A stretch of DNA of 64,000 nucleotides from JAFGRU01 sp963665915. Lineage in GTDB: Bacteria > Desulfobacterota > Desulfuromonadia > Desulfuromonadales > JAAYDE01. Both the position numbers and the translations under genes were made by a program. Each line of letters starts with the position of its first letter. The first letter of the stretch is position 1. This document shows, piece by piece, positions 53,478 to 61,619 of this stretch. The notes under the pieces are model-generated. The model was not told the DNA's origin. It did not search any database and worked only from the letters and a program-made list of their open reading frames with translations. The stretch covers positions 475,607-539,606 of the forward strand of contig CAXXSG010000004.1 of NCBI GenBank assembly GCA_963665915.2, given 5' to 3'.

Positions 53478-53545
53478 AGGTCAGAGACTTATCACAAACT
53501 GTGATAAGCCCGGAACGCTTACGATCATGCCTTGCGGAGATATAA
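53478..53545 (+). pseudogene. ORF6N gene relic 3
   Basis: The stretch reads EVRDLSQTVISPERLRSCLAE, similar to the LSQIVTSP part of the intact gene. The inverted repeat is ACTTATCACAAACTGTGATA here. No start or full domain remains. Confidence 0.5.
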
Positions 53546-53663
53546 AAAACCGAACTCAGCGCAATGAATCACGTCCTTTTGGATTGCCCTGTTCTCCCCC
53601 CTCCATAACCCTTGCCAGTTTGTTTCTTTTATGATAAAAATCCCTCTGTTATAATTTGAGCGT

Positions 53664-53740
53664 CGGGATGTAGCGCAGTCTGGTAGCGCACTTGCTTCGG
53701 GAGCAAGGGGCCGCTGGTTCAAATCCAGTCATCCCGACCA
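53664..53740 (+). tRNA. tRNA-Pro (anticodon CGG)
   Basis: 77 bases. The acceptor stem CGGGATG pairs with CATCCCG, the anticodon stem CTTGC/GCAAG encloses loop TTCGGGA, and the T arm has GGTTCAAATCC. The CCA end is encoded. TATAAT at 53650-53655 is 8 bases upstream of the tRNA. An R4 copy starts six bases after it. Confidence 0.95.
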
Positions 53741-53745
53741 TTTTC

Positions 53746-53922
53746 AACCCGGTTTTTTTGTAAGGCTTTGTCGCGAAACCGGCAAATGTGTGTCAGATCA
53801 AGACAAGCACAGTGATGCGCTCTGCAGGCGTAATTGATGTTCGGCGAAGAGCAAAGAGCGAGCACGGCTTGAGATGGCGGGCAGTTGACGGTTGCAGCAA
53901 AAGCATTCATGAATAATCTGGG
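53746..53922. repeat. R4 element, full copy 3
   Basis: 177 bases from AACCCGGTTTTTTTGTAAGG to TTCATGAATAATCTGGG. It follows tRNA-Pro at once. Confidence 0.82.
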
Positions 53923-54087
53923 ATCAGCGGCCTGTGCCGCTTTTCTTTTTTCCAAAAAGGCGCGAATTTTGCCTCCGACTCCATTCAGCGCTGCGTAACC
54001 TTCTCAAACATACAAATATTATGTAGAATACGCTGTGTGCCGTAATTCCTTGGGAGCGGGAATCCTGCTTTTTAGCCTTTTTGGAAA

Positions 54088-54699
54088 ATGAATATAACTA
54101 TGGAAATTACACCCACATTTTTACTAACCCTGGCCGCCTGCTACCTGATCGGCTCCATCCCCTGCGGTCTGATCGTGACCCGCCTGGGCGGTCACGAGGA
54201 CATCCGCAAAAAAGGGAGCGGCAACATCGGCGCCACCAACGTCTACCGCACGGCGAGCAAAAAACTCGGGGTCGCGACCCTGGCCCTTGACGCCCTAAAG
54301 GGGGGCGGGCCGCTGTTCCTGACCATGCACTACCTCCCGTTCTCGGAAGTCCAATACGCCGTCATCATAACAACTCTGTTCCTGGGCCACTGCTATTCCA
54401 TCTTTCTCGGCTTCAAAGGGGGAAAAGGGGTGGCTACAGCCCTGGGGCTCTACTTGGTGCTTGCGCCCCTGGCGGTTATTGAAACCCTGATCCTGTTTAT
54501 TTTCATTGTCTGGAAATCCCGCTACATCTCCATGGGCTCCATCTCCGCGGCAAGCATCATTCCCTTTCTGATTTACTATCAGCTTCACTCCTGGCCTTTT
54601 TTCGCCGCCTCCGCTGTGATCAGCCTGATCGTTGTCATCCGTCACCGTGAAAATATCGAGCGAATCGTTCACGGAACCGAATCAAAATTCAAAGCATAG
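54088..54699 (+). CDS. plsY: Acyl-phosphate:glycerol-3-phosphate acyltransferase
   Basis: The 203-residue membrane protein makes lysophosphatidic acid. Motifs: YLIGSIPCGLIV, GSGNIGATNVYR, the GHCYSIFLGFKGGKGVATALG loop region and a basic C-terminal end HRENIERI. Five helices are expected. An ATG four codons later could also start it. mltG follows after 10 bases. Confidence 0.93.
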   Translation: MNITMEITPTFLLTLAACYLIGSIPCGLIVTRLGGHEDIRKKGSGNIGATNVYRTASKKLGVATLALDALKGGGPLFLTMHYLPFSEVQYAVIITTLFLGHCYSIFLGFKGGKGVATALGLYLVLAPLAVIETLILFIFIVWKSRYISMGSISAASIIPFLIYYQLHSWPFFAASAVISLIVVIRHRENIERIVHGTESKFKA

Positions 54700-54709
54700 G
54701 CATAAACAG

Positions 54710-55732
54710 ATGCGCAAAAAGCTGCTCGTCATTTGCGGAACGACAGGGCTGATAGCGATATTGGTCGCAGTTGCATTTCTTTCCCGCTACCAGTCTTTTC
54801 TCTCGACCCCGGCGGCACCGCCGGCAGCCGTTGAAATCACCATTGAACGGGGGGACAGCTTCAAGAAAGTGGCGGAACAGCTTCATCACCACAAAATCGT
54901 TTCCGACCTTTTTTTCCTTGAACTCCTCGCCCGCAAGGAAAAAATCGCGACCCGCATCAAGGCAGGCGATTACCGCTTTGCAACCAAAGCCACTCCCGAA
55001 GAAGTCCTGAAACGGCTGGTGGATGGGGATGTCGTCCTGCGCCAACTGACCCTTCCGGAAGGGCTGACCGTGCGCGAGATCGCCCACAGGATGGCGGAAG
55101 AAAAACTGGCGGAAGAGGACGCGGTGATCGACCTGGCATTCAATGCCGAATTTGCAAAAAAGCTCGGGGTCGAAGCCGAAAGCCTGGAAGGCTATCTTTT
55201 TCCCGAGACCTACTCTTTTCCAAAAAAGACCACCCCGGAAGAGTTCCTGAAAATGATGGTCGACATGTTCCGGGCGAAACTGACGCAGGACATCTTGAGA
55301 GGAGCAAATAGCCAAGACCTGACCCTTCATCAGCTCGTGACCCTCGCCTCCATCATCCAGAAGGAGAGCGGCAACCGCGAGGAGATGCCGCTGATCTCAG
55401 CCGTCTTTCACAACCGCCTGAAAAGAGGGATCGCCCTTCAGGCCGACCCCACGGTCATCTACGGCATCAAGAATTTCGACGGCAACCTGACGCGCAAGCA
55501 CCTGCGGACGGCGACCCCCTACAATACCTACACAGAGCGCGGGCTACCCTTCGGCCCCATAGCCAACCCCGGCCTCGAAGCCCTGAGCGCGGCGGCCTTC
55601 CCGGCCGACGTCAAGTACCTCTATTTCGTATCGCGAGGCGACGGCACCCATATTTTTTCCAAGACACTGAAGGAGCACAACCGGGCCGTCCTCAAGTACC
55701 AGAAACGTCGTCGCGGACAGAACCGCAAATAG
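54710..55732 (+). CDS. mltG: Endolytic murein transglycosylase
   Basis: The 340-residue YceG-family protein has one N-terminal helix (about 5-24), a LysM-like part and the catalytic domain with LPEGLTVREIAHRM, EGYLFPETYSF and the catalytic Glu in ASIIQKESGNREEM. The end has VFHNRLKRGIALQADPTVIYG, then TPYNTY and LPFGPIANPGLEAL. It cuts nascent peptidoglycan. The gene overlaps nothing and is followed by the tRNA-Leu promoter. Confidence 0.93.
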   Translation: MRKKLLVICGTTGLIAILVAVAFLSRYQSFLSTPAAPPAAVEITIERGDSFKKVAEQLHHHKIVSDLFFLELLARKEKIATRIKAGDYRFATKATPEEVLKRLVDGDVVLRQLTLPEGLTVREIAHRMAEEKLAEEDAVIDLAFNAEFAKKLGVEAESLEGYLFPETYSFPKKTTPEEFLKMMVDMFRAKLTQDILRGANSQDLTLHQLVTLASIIQKESGNREEMPLISAVFHNRLKRGIALQADPTVIYGIKNFDGNLTRKHLRTATPYNTYTERGLPFGPIANPGLEALSAAAFPADVKYLYFVSRGDGTHIFSKTLKEHNRAVLKYQKRRRGQNRK

Positions 55733-55756
55733 GCTGGATAAAGCTTTTTTAAGCTC

Positions 55757-55785
55757 TTGACCGATGTCCGCTTAATCATTATAAT
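55757..55785 (+). promoter_or_regulatory. Promoter of tRNA-Leu
   Basis: TTGACC (55757-55762) and TATAAT (55780-55785), exactly 17 bases apart, 14 bases before the tRNA. Confidence 0.85.
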
Positions 55786-55799
55786 TTCCAGCACATCAT

Positions 55800-55885
55800 G
55801 CCGAAGTGGTGGAATTGGTAGACACGACGGTCTCAAACACCGTTGCTCTTAGAGTGTGTCGGTTCGACTCCGACCTTCGGCACCA
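55800..55885 (+). tRNA. tRNA-Leu (anticodon CAA)
   Basis: 86 bases with a long variable arm. The acceptor stem GCCGAAG pairs with CTTCGGC, the anticodon stem ACGGT/ACCGT encloses CTCAAAC, and the T arm has GGTTCGACTCC. The CCA is encoded. Its 3' part is the left boundary of the AbiE island. Confidence 0.95.
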
Positions 55886-55929
55886 ACAAATAAAAAAGCC
55901 TCCTTTTATCAGGGGGCTTTTTCTTTGTC
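55863..55929. other. Left attachment-like repeat of the AbiE island
   Basis: TTCGACTCCGACCTTC at the tRNA 3' end and the 32-base terminator segment at 55898-55929 recur at 57765-57812. The right copy lacks the 19 bases between the two parts. The pattern is what is left when a mobile DNA inserts at a tRNA. Confidence 0.68.
55892..55925 (+). terminator. Intrinsic terminator of tRNA-Leu
   Basis: AAAAAAGCCTCC pairs with GGGGGCTTTTT around TTTTATCA, followed by CTTTG. Confidence 0.85.
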
Positions 55930-55950
55930 TGTTATCCGGCTTTATCCAAA

Positions 55951-56766
55951 TCATGCCTCGCCTCCCTGCCAGGGGTCGCCTGGCAACAGCGCGATCAATC
56001 TGTTCATAACATCGTCAAAAGCCCGATCAAAGTCCCAGTCACTCTCGGCGGTCAACAGCGGTTCAATGTCACTGATAAACTGCCGATCCATTTTTTTCTC
56101 AAAGAGGTTCTGTTCGAATAATGCCCGGCTGATCTGATGGCCGCCATGATCCATATATGCCAGAAAAGATGAAAACACCCGCTGTAGCTCGGGAGATGGA
56201 TTCGCATACTGGAAGGCATATCAAAGGTCAAAAAGGTCTCTGCCTTTTTTGCGCTGGTAGAGCGCCCGGAGTTTGGTCCCCAGCAATTCATCGATGGAGT
56301 AGGTTAAAATTTCGGTGTTGCCTGTGAACCAGCGCGACTCGACGGCAAATGGAACCTGCTGAAAACCATGGTCAGAGAAATGCTCGCGAGAGTTAATCTC
56401 AACTTTGAGTTTCAAAGGCAAACCATCCTCTGATTCAAAGCGGTAAGTCAGCGTTACCCGCCCTTCGCTTCGGCTGCGCTTCGGTTCACCCAGCCATGGG
56501 TCAAGGCGCTCTCTCAGTTCATCCAGAACCGGTCCGATTGGTCCGGCTGCAACCTGAACGAGGTCGATATCCTCGGAATAGCGTGCCGGCGGCATGTGCA
56601 GTTTAAAAAGCGCCGTCCCACCTCGAAAAGCGAGGTTTTCTGCCAATAGAGGTCGGTTGAATATCTCAACCAGCGCTCGGCAGATAACCAAGTCCTGTTC
56701 GACCTGTGAAGGCTGTGGCCACGGAGCATTTTTCCGCCAGGCATTAATATGTGCTCGTGGGATCAA
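55951..56766 (-). pseudogene. abiEii: AbiEii nucleotidyltransferase toxin, interrupted by an in-frame TGA
   Basis: A continuous frame of 272 codons, broken only by TGA at codon 182 (56221-56223), where Trp is expected in DLFDL-W-Y. The N-terminal part has the nucleotidyltransferase motif GGTALFKLHMPPARYSEDID with Asp pair EDIDL. After the stop, the sequence still reads as protein (YAFQYANPSPELQRVFSSFL, HGGHQISRALFEQNL, ending PGDPWQGG), which fits the C-terminal helices of AbiEii. The full protein would transfer nucleotides as a toxin in a phage-exclusion system. Its start overlaps the antitoxin stop by four bases. A read-through or a sequencing error could make the product whole. Confidence 0.82.
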
Positions 56767-57542
56767 ACTTCAGCCTCCACCTCGGCGTTAACAAAAACCC
56801 GCCAGCGATTATCGAATTTGGCCCCCTTGATCCCGGCCGATGGTAAAAGAGGAGTGCGCACCGGATTTTTATCCCCCACATATGCGGCCAAAAGTTTTGC
56901 GGCGTCCGACGCCCCCAGCAGACCCAGCAAGTAACCTAATCTCTGTCCCCAGGCGATTGGAGACAGCTCAGCTACTTTCACCAGCTTCTCGGAATCGACT
57001 TTTTCAACCAGCTCAGCCAAAACGGTAGCGACATTGTCCAGCCAGCCACACTGTTTATAATAGCCGACCAGGTCAAAGGCAGTGACCTCAGGGGTTGACA
57101 GTTTCAACACTCCTGCAGGAGTATTGCGAGACTGGGTTGGAATGACCTCAATATTCTTTTTGACTATAAAATCGACTCTCACCCGGCCGCACTCGATTTT
57201 TCTTCGAGGTTTGGATACCACTACCTGAAAAACCTGAGGACGGTGATGAGCAGCACCATGGTACTCGGCCGCGCTTAACAGCCCAGCATAATATGCTTCT
57301 CCCAAGTGGACCATCATATCCGGTATAAATTGCTCCGCCGGAAGACAGGCCATGGAGCGGTACTCAGGGGGCACAATGACGTAAAATCCGCGCAAAGGCA
57401 TAGCGATTTCGCCCTTCTTCAGCGAACGGCGAAGCGCTGATTTGAGTGCTTCAGGCGAAGAGTTAATTCTTTGCCTCAGCTCCTCAAAGCTGAAACAAGA
57501 CCTCCCCTCGGCAGCAAAATTTGAAATTACGTTTGAGAACAT
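56763..57542 (-). CDS. abiEi: AbiEi antitoxin (type IV toxin-antitoxin)
   Basis: From ATG 57542, 259 residues. The N-terminal winged helix (about 1-75) has SCFSFEELRQRINSSPEALK and LRRSLKKGEIAMPLRGFYVI. The C-terminal domain has MMVHLGEAYYAGLLSAAEYHGA, VFQVVVSKPRRKIECGRVRV and the run LSTPEVTAFDLVGYYKQCGW. This layout is that of AbiEi, which represses its operon and counters AbiEii. A TTG nine codons earlier lies inside the operator, so the ATG is preferred. Confidence 0.88.
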   Translation of the reverse strand: MFSNVISNFAAEGRSCFSFEELRQRINSSPEALKSALRRSLKKGEIAMPLRGFYVIVPPEYRSMACLPAEQFIPDMMVHLGEAYYAGLLSAAEYHGAAHHRPQVFQVVVSKPRRKIECGRVRVDFIVKKNIEVIPTQSRNTPAGVLKLSTPEVTAFDLVGYYKQCGWLDNVATVLAELVEKVDSEKLVKVAELSPIAWGQRLGYLLGLLGASDAAKLLAAYVGDKNPVRTPLLPSAGIKGAKFDNRWRVFVNAEVEAEV

Positions 57543-57552
57543 TTCATGACTC

Positions 57553-57609
57553 GTATGTGATATTTGCAAAAACTACCACTTTTCGGCGTTTTTTGCAAAT
57601 ATTACATAC
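57553..57609 (-). promoter_or_regulatory. Probable AbiEi operator
   Basis: GTATGTGATATTTGCAAAAA (57553-57572) and its inverted copy (57589-57609), with a single mismatch, 16 bases apart, ending 10 bases before the abiEi ATG. The known S. agalactiae AbiEi binds inverted repeats before its own gene, so this is the likely site. Confidence 0.75.
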
Positions 57610-57764
57610 AAAAAACATGGTGCCAATGGATGCCTTGAGAGATTATTTAAAAGTTTTAGCTAGGCTCCAAAACCCTCTTCAAAAGATTTTTGGGGGTATT
57701 TTTAGGGGTATGTTAAGATTTTTGAATTAAATTTTTCTTTTATTTCATAATCTTAGGTGGCTTT

Positions 57765-57812
57765 TTCGACTCCGGCCTTCGCCTCCTTTTATCAGGGGGC
57801 TTTTTCTTTGTC
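57765..57812. other. Right attachment-like repeat of the AbiE island
   Basis: TTCGACTCCGGCCTTC followed by the 32-base segment GCCTCC...TTTGTC (57781-57812), which is exactly the same as at 55898-55929. The tRNA part is truncated and no longer a tRNA. Confidence 0.68.
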
Positions 57813-58030
57813 CATTATCGTCCAAAAATCAATTTGGCCACCAACCTGGCCACAAGTTGATTTTGCTTTGTTCTTTTTCACAGTTTTTATTGAAAATATG
57901 GGGGATGTTCCTAGTTTTATTCCGAAAAAAATTCAAGCTATTCAAGAAACTCCTCTCAGAAAAAGCACCCTAAGACTGTGTTCCCAACTTTGACTATTTG
58001 ACCACGATTCTTCATCAGGATTTTGAATTG

Positions 58031-58061
58031 TCGGCCCTCCCGGGGCCGGCTTTTTGTTTTT
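58031..58061 (+). terminator. Terminator-like hairpin
   Basis: CGGCCC (58032-58037) pairs with GGGCCG (58043-58048), followed by TTTTTGTTTTT. No gene ends directly before it on this strand. Confidence 0.6.
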
Positions 58062-58115
58062 GGGATGATCTGGGTTGAGGGGGGGAGGAGAGAAGCTGAA
58101 ATTCAAATTTATTGA

Positions 58116-58176
58116 TCGCCGGTACTCGCACCGGCAGGCGAGGACCTTTTGTTTCGGCAAAAGGGCCCAAAACCAT
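58116..58176. repeat. R6 repeat, copy 1
   Basis: CGCCGGTACTCGCACCGGC with GGACCTTTTGTTTCGGCAAAA and GGGCCCAAAACCATG. It contains hairpins GCCGGT/ACCGGC and TTTTGTTTCGGCAAAA. Second copy at 60781. Confidence 0.7.
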
Positions 58177-58364
58177 GGATGCTCCAATACGCTGCCCTTC
58201 GGGTAACCAGCGACGCTTGACGGATTAGGCGGGAGCGCAATTCGCTGTGCTCAGACACTCCCTTCCTCCTAATCCGACTGCGCATCTTGGCAGCGAATGA
58301 GTCGCATTAAAACCGATAAAACCGGGGAGGGCCGATTAATTGGTATGCATGGAAAAATATTCAG

Positions 58365-58444
58365 GTTTTTTTGTGAAATAAGGGTGTCTAAAGAAGGGTT
58401 TTTGTAGAGAATTCTTGATCGTGCAACCTTCCGAGCCTGACCCC
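58365..58444. repeat. R5 repeat, copy 1
   Basis: About 80 bases from TTTTTTTGTGAAATAAGGGT to GCAACCTTCCGAGCCTGACC. Copies at 60700 and 63279. No inverted ends are evident. Confidence 0.75.
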
Positions 58445-58464
58445 GATTACCAAAACAAAAGGGG

Positions 58465-58490
58465 CGGTCCAAAATGGACCGGCTTTTTTT
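58465..58490. terminator. Terminator after the ClC gene
   Basis: CGGTCC pairs with GGACCG around AAAAT, with seven T on the plus strand. It lies 18 bases downstream of the leftward ClC gene stop; on that strand the tail is CCCCTTTTGTTTT, so termination may be in both directions. Confidence 0.6.
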
Positions 58491-58507
58491 GTATTGAGAT
58501 GATGGGT

Positions 58508-60565
58508 TTAGACCCGGCTTTTCAACAGGTTAAGCTTGCCGATTTCGCCCGCCAGGACCAGGGAGTCATCTTTGGTGATAACATAGTCCGGGCTGGGGAT
58601 CGCCTTGATCTTGGTGCCTTGGTGGGTGTTGGTTCGGACAAGCAGTACATCGACACCGAAATTCGCACGGACTCCAAGCTCCTTGATGGATTTGCCGATG
58701 AACATATGCGGCGCGGGAATTTCCGTTATGGCGTACCCCTCCAGGAAATGAACCCCCTGGTTCAGGTTCGGCATGGTGATCCGTGAGGCAAAGGTGGTGA
58801 TGATGTCCCGGTGCTGGATTTCCTTGTTGTAGGCAGCGAGAATATCCTTTCGCCAGACCATCCCCAACACCTTCCGCTGATCCTGGGGACCGACAACCGG
58901 GACCCCTTCCAAATTGTTTTTGGTCATGATATCCAGGACATCCTGGCAACGATTGTCCGGGGTGGTTACCAGAACATCGGTGTGGGCGAGGTCCGAGGCA
59001 ATGACGGCCCTTTTCAGTATATCCCCCTCGAAGAGATAATCCTTCACATCATGTATCGATATGATGCCATACAGCTTCCCGTCTCCATCGAGGACGGTCG
59101 AATAAGGGTCTTTGCCGCTGAGGAGTTGGTTAACCACCTGGTCGAAGGTTGCTGTGAGGGGAATCGCCTCCAGGTGGGTGGAATAGACATCCTTAACGAA
59201 AATTGATTGCATGACATTGATTTCAGCCCCTTCATGGATATGGATTTTGCGCTGGAGCAACTTGAGGGTGTAGATGGATTCCCTGGACAACTTCTGGGAG
59301 ACGATAGTCGATATGATGCAAACGATCATCAAGGGGAGAATGATGTGATAATCGGACGTCAGCTCGAAAACGATAATAATGGCGGTTATGGGGGCGTGGG
59401 TCGTTCCGGCCACCAGCCCGCCCATGGCAACCAGGGCATAGGCGCCCGGATCAGCGGTGATAGCCGGAAAAATTTCGTGGACCAGCGTTCCGAAGGCTAC
59501 CCCCGTCATGGCGCCTATGAAGAGGGACGGGGCGAATATGCCGCCCGAGCCGCCTGAGCCGAGGGTGATGGAGGTGGCGATAATCTTAAAAGCAATGAGC
59601 AACAGTGCCAGATGCCAGATGGTGGCACCGTGAAGGGCGTTGTTGATGGAGTCATAGCCGACCCCCATGATTTGGGGCAACAAGAGCGCGATCATTCCGA
59701 TAGCCAGGCCGCCGACCATGGGCTGCAGGTATTCGGGCAGTTTCAGCTTCTTTTCAAACAGGTCCTCGCACCAGTAAAGGGTTTTTATAAAGGCAAAGGC
59801 CACTACCGCGCACAGGAAGGCCAGGACAAAATAAAAGAACAGTTCGTAGGGGCTTTTAAGCAGATATGCGGGTACCTGAAAAGCGGCGAAATCCCCCTCG
59901 AACTGGTGGGAGATGACCGTGGCCATGACCGACGAGATGACGATGGGCGATATCTGTGCAAAACCGAAGTCGCCGAGGATAATTTCGACTGCGAAAAGCG
60001 CACCAGCCATCGGCGCATTGAAAGCTGCGGCAATTCCGGCCGCCGCACCGCAGCCGACAAAGGTTTTCATGCGCTGGGTGGAGACCCGGAAAAACTGGCC
60101 GATGGTCGAGCCCAGGCTGGCACCGATCTGGACGATCGGCCCTTCGCGCCCAACCGATCCGCCTGTTCCGATGGTGATGGAGGAGGCCAGCGCCTTGATA
60201 AAGGCCACCCGCGGCCGGATGGCGCCGCCTTTCATGATAAGGGCCTGCATGACCTCGGGAACGCCGTGGCCTTTGGCCTCGCGGGCAAAGAAATAGATAA
60301 GCGGACCTACTATCAGCCCGCCCAGCGCAGGGGCCAGAAGGATCACCCACCCGGGCGAGGCCATAATGTTTTGCAGCAGGTTCCCTTCACCCCGGAAGAA
60401 AAAGTTGGAGGTCCACTTGATCATGGCCCTGATGGCGATGGCGCCAAAACCGCCGCAGGCACCGATAATGATGGCCAGCAGGATCATGAAGATGTGTTCG
60501 GTCATCTTGGCGCGTTCAACGAGCGATGCGACCTTTTGCGACAGTACGGTAAACAGAGGCTTCAT
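58508..60565 (-). CDS. ClC chloride channel/antiporter with CBS and TrkA-C domains
   Basis: From ATG 60565, 685 residues. The membrane part (about 15-440) has the ClC ion-path motifs: GHGVPEVMQA in place of the usual GSGIP, GREGPIVQIGASLG with the gating Glu, and GSGGSGGIFAPSLFIGA. Two CBS domains (about 455-575) follow and a TrkA-C domain (about 600-680) ends it. The gating Glu points to a Cl-/H+ exchanger. The His in the first motif, where Ser is usual, may change ion selectivity. TrkA-C and CBS suggest nucleotide control. Confidence 0.92.
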   Translation of the reverse strand: MKPLFTVLSQKVASLVERAKMTEHIFMILLAIIIGACGGFGAIAIRAMIKWTSNFFFRGEGNLLQNIMASPGWVILLAPALGGLIVGPLIYFFAREAKGHGVPEVMQALIMKGGAIRPRVAFIKALASSITIGTGGSVGREGPIVQIGASLGSTIGQFFRVSTQRMKTFVGCGAAAGIAAAFNAPMAGALFAVEIILGDFGFAQISPIVISSVMATVISHQFEGDFAAFQVPAYLLKSPYELFFYFVLAFLCAVVAFAFIKTLYWCEDLFEKKLKLPEYLQPMVGGLAIGMIALLLPQIMGVGYDSINNALHGATIWHLALLLIAFKIIATSITLGSGGSGGIFAPSLFIGAMTGVAFGTLVHEIFPAITADPGAYALVAMGGLVAGTTHAPITAIIIVFELTSDYHIILPLMIVCIISTIVSQKLSRESIYTLKLLQRKIHIHEGAEINVMQSIFVKDVYSTHLEAIPLTATFDQVVNQLLSGKDPYSTVLDGDGKLYGIISIHDVKDYLFEGDILKRAVIASDLAHTDVLVTTPDNRCQDVLDIMTKNNLEGVPVVGPQDQRKVLGMVWRKDILAAYNKEIQHRDIITTFASRITMPNLNQGVHFLEGYAITEIPAPHMFIGKSIKELGVRANFGVDVLLVRTNTHQGTKIKAIPSPDYVITKDDSLVLAGEIGKLNLLKSRV

Positions 60566-60699
60566 TTCAGTTCGCAAATTGTTGTGGTTTCAAATAATTT
60601 AAAAACAAACTTTCCTCCTCTTAATTAAATTTAAGCATAATATCGAGGTGATGCATCTTGAAATGCCCAGCCAACCATTGGCCCGCCTTGTTTAGAGCG

Positions 60700-60775
60700 G
60701 TTTTTTTGTGAAATAAGGGTGTCTTAAGAAAATTCTTGATTTTGCAACCTTGCAAGTCTGACCCCAACTATATTG
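60700..60775. repeat. R5 repeat, copy 2
   Basis: The copy has GGTTTTTTTGTGAAATAAGG and ends CTTGCAAGTCTGACCCC; about 15 internal bases (GAAGGGTGTTTGTAG in copy 3) are absent. Confidence 0.75.
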
Positions 60776-60780
60776 CTGGT

Positions 60781-60841
60781 AGCCGGTTCTCGCACCGGCG
60801 AGCGAGGCCCTTTTGTTTCGGAAAAAGGGCCCAAAAGCCAT
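60781..60841. repeat. R6 repeat, copy 2
   Basis: AGCCGGTTCTCGCACCGGCG with CCCTTTTGTTTCGGAAAAAG and GGCCCAAAAGCCA. It follows R5 by five bases, directly upstream of ppgK. Confidence 0.7.
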
Positions 60842-60884
60842 TTATGCGTTATAATGGGCTTACCACAAATTTCAGGAGGCATCC

Positions 60885-61619
60885 ATGAACATACTGGGAA
60901 TCGATATCGGTGGTAGCGGCATCAAAGGCGCACCGGTCAACCTCCAAACAGGGGAATTAATGGCTCCCCGACATCGCATTCCTACCCCGCAACCCTCGAA
61001 ACCCGAGGCTGTAGCGGGAGTGCTCGGAAAGATCGCCAGGAAATTCCAATGGCGCGGATCGATCGGTGCCGGTTTCCCTGGCGTAATCCAGCATGGTGTC
61101 GTCCGTACAGCTGCCAATATGCATGATAGCTGGATCAACACTGATGCTGCCAAATTGTTTAGTGAAGCAACCGGCTGTCCGGTGACTGTGGTTAATGATG
61201 CCGACGCAGCCGGCATGGCTGAGATGGCTTTTGGTGCCGGCCAGGGCCGCGACGGTGTTGTCCTGCTTGTGACCATTGGAACCGGCCTGGGGAGCGCCGT
61301 TTTCGTTAATGGGCATCTGTTGCCCAATACCGAATTCGGGCATATCGAAATCGATGGCAAAGATGCCGAACTATTGGCTTCGGATGCTGTCCGGAAAGAG
61401 CACAATCTCTCTTGGAAGGAGTGGGCCGCCCGTTTGGATCACTACCTGCTGCGCCTGGAGGCCCTCCTCTGGCCCGATTTGATCATTTTAGGTGGTGGGG
61501 TCAGCAAAAAACACGAGAAATTCATCCCCCGCCTGACGGTTCAGGCCGAGGTTGTTCCCGCTGAAACGTTTAACGAAGCCGGCATCATCGGGGCGGCGTT
61601 GACCGCGGCAGAAACTTAG
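60885..61619 (+). CDS. ppgK: Polyphosphate glucokinase, ROK family
   Basis: The 244-residue ROK kinase has ILGIDIGGSGIKGAP (phosphate 1), VVNDADAAGMAEM, VTIGTGLGSAVF (phosphate 2), TEFGHIEI and WPDLIILGGGVSKKHEKFIP. Polyphosphate-dependent members end like this, with WKEWAARLDHYLLRLEALLW before it. It would phosphorylate glucose from polyphosphate or ATP. AGGAGG precedes the ATG. Confidence 0.88.
   Translation: MNILGIDIGGSGIKGAPVNLQTGELMAPRHRIPTPQPSKPEAVAGVLGKIARKFQWRGSIGAGFPGVIQHGVVRTAANMHDSWINTDAAKLFSEATGCPVTVVNDADAAGMAEMAFGAGQGRDGVVLLVTIGTGLGSAVFVNGHLLPNTEFGHIEIDGKDAELLASDAVRKEHNLSWKEWAARLDHYLLRLEALLWPDLIILGGGVSKKHEKFIPRLTVQAEVVPAETFNEAGIIGAALTAAET

Larger units (their letters stand above)
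57813..58507. other. Gene-free region with terminators and repeats
   Basis: No credible gene in about 690 bases. It holds two hairpins with T tails (58031 and 58465), an R6 copy (58116-58176) and an R5 copy (58365-58444). Near 57832-57866 AAATCAA and TTGATTT flank two TGGCCA-like boxes, an unexplained small structure. Confidence 0.5.

Noticed and set aside
55930..57812. Search for an integrase or recombinase gene within the AbiE island.
   Set aside because: Only the two abiE genes are present; the remaining frames are short and without motifs.
59612..60628. Long open frame of 338 codons on the plus strand opposite the ClC gene.
   Set aside because: It is the shadow of a well-conserved ClC gene; the translation is rich in Gly, Asp and His with no domain.
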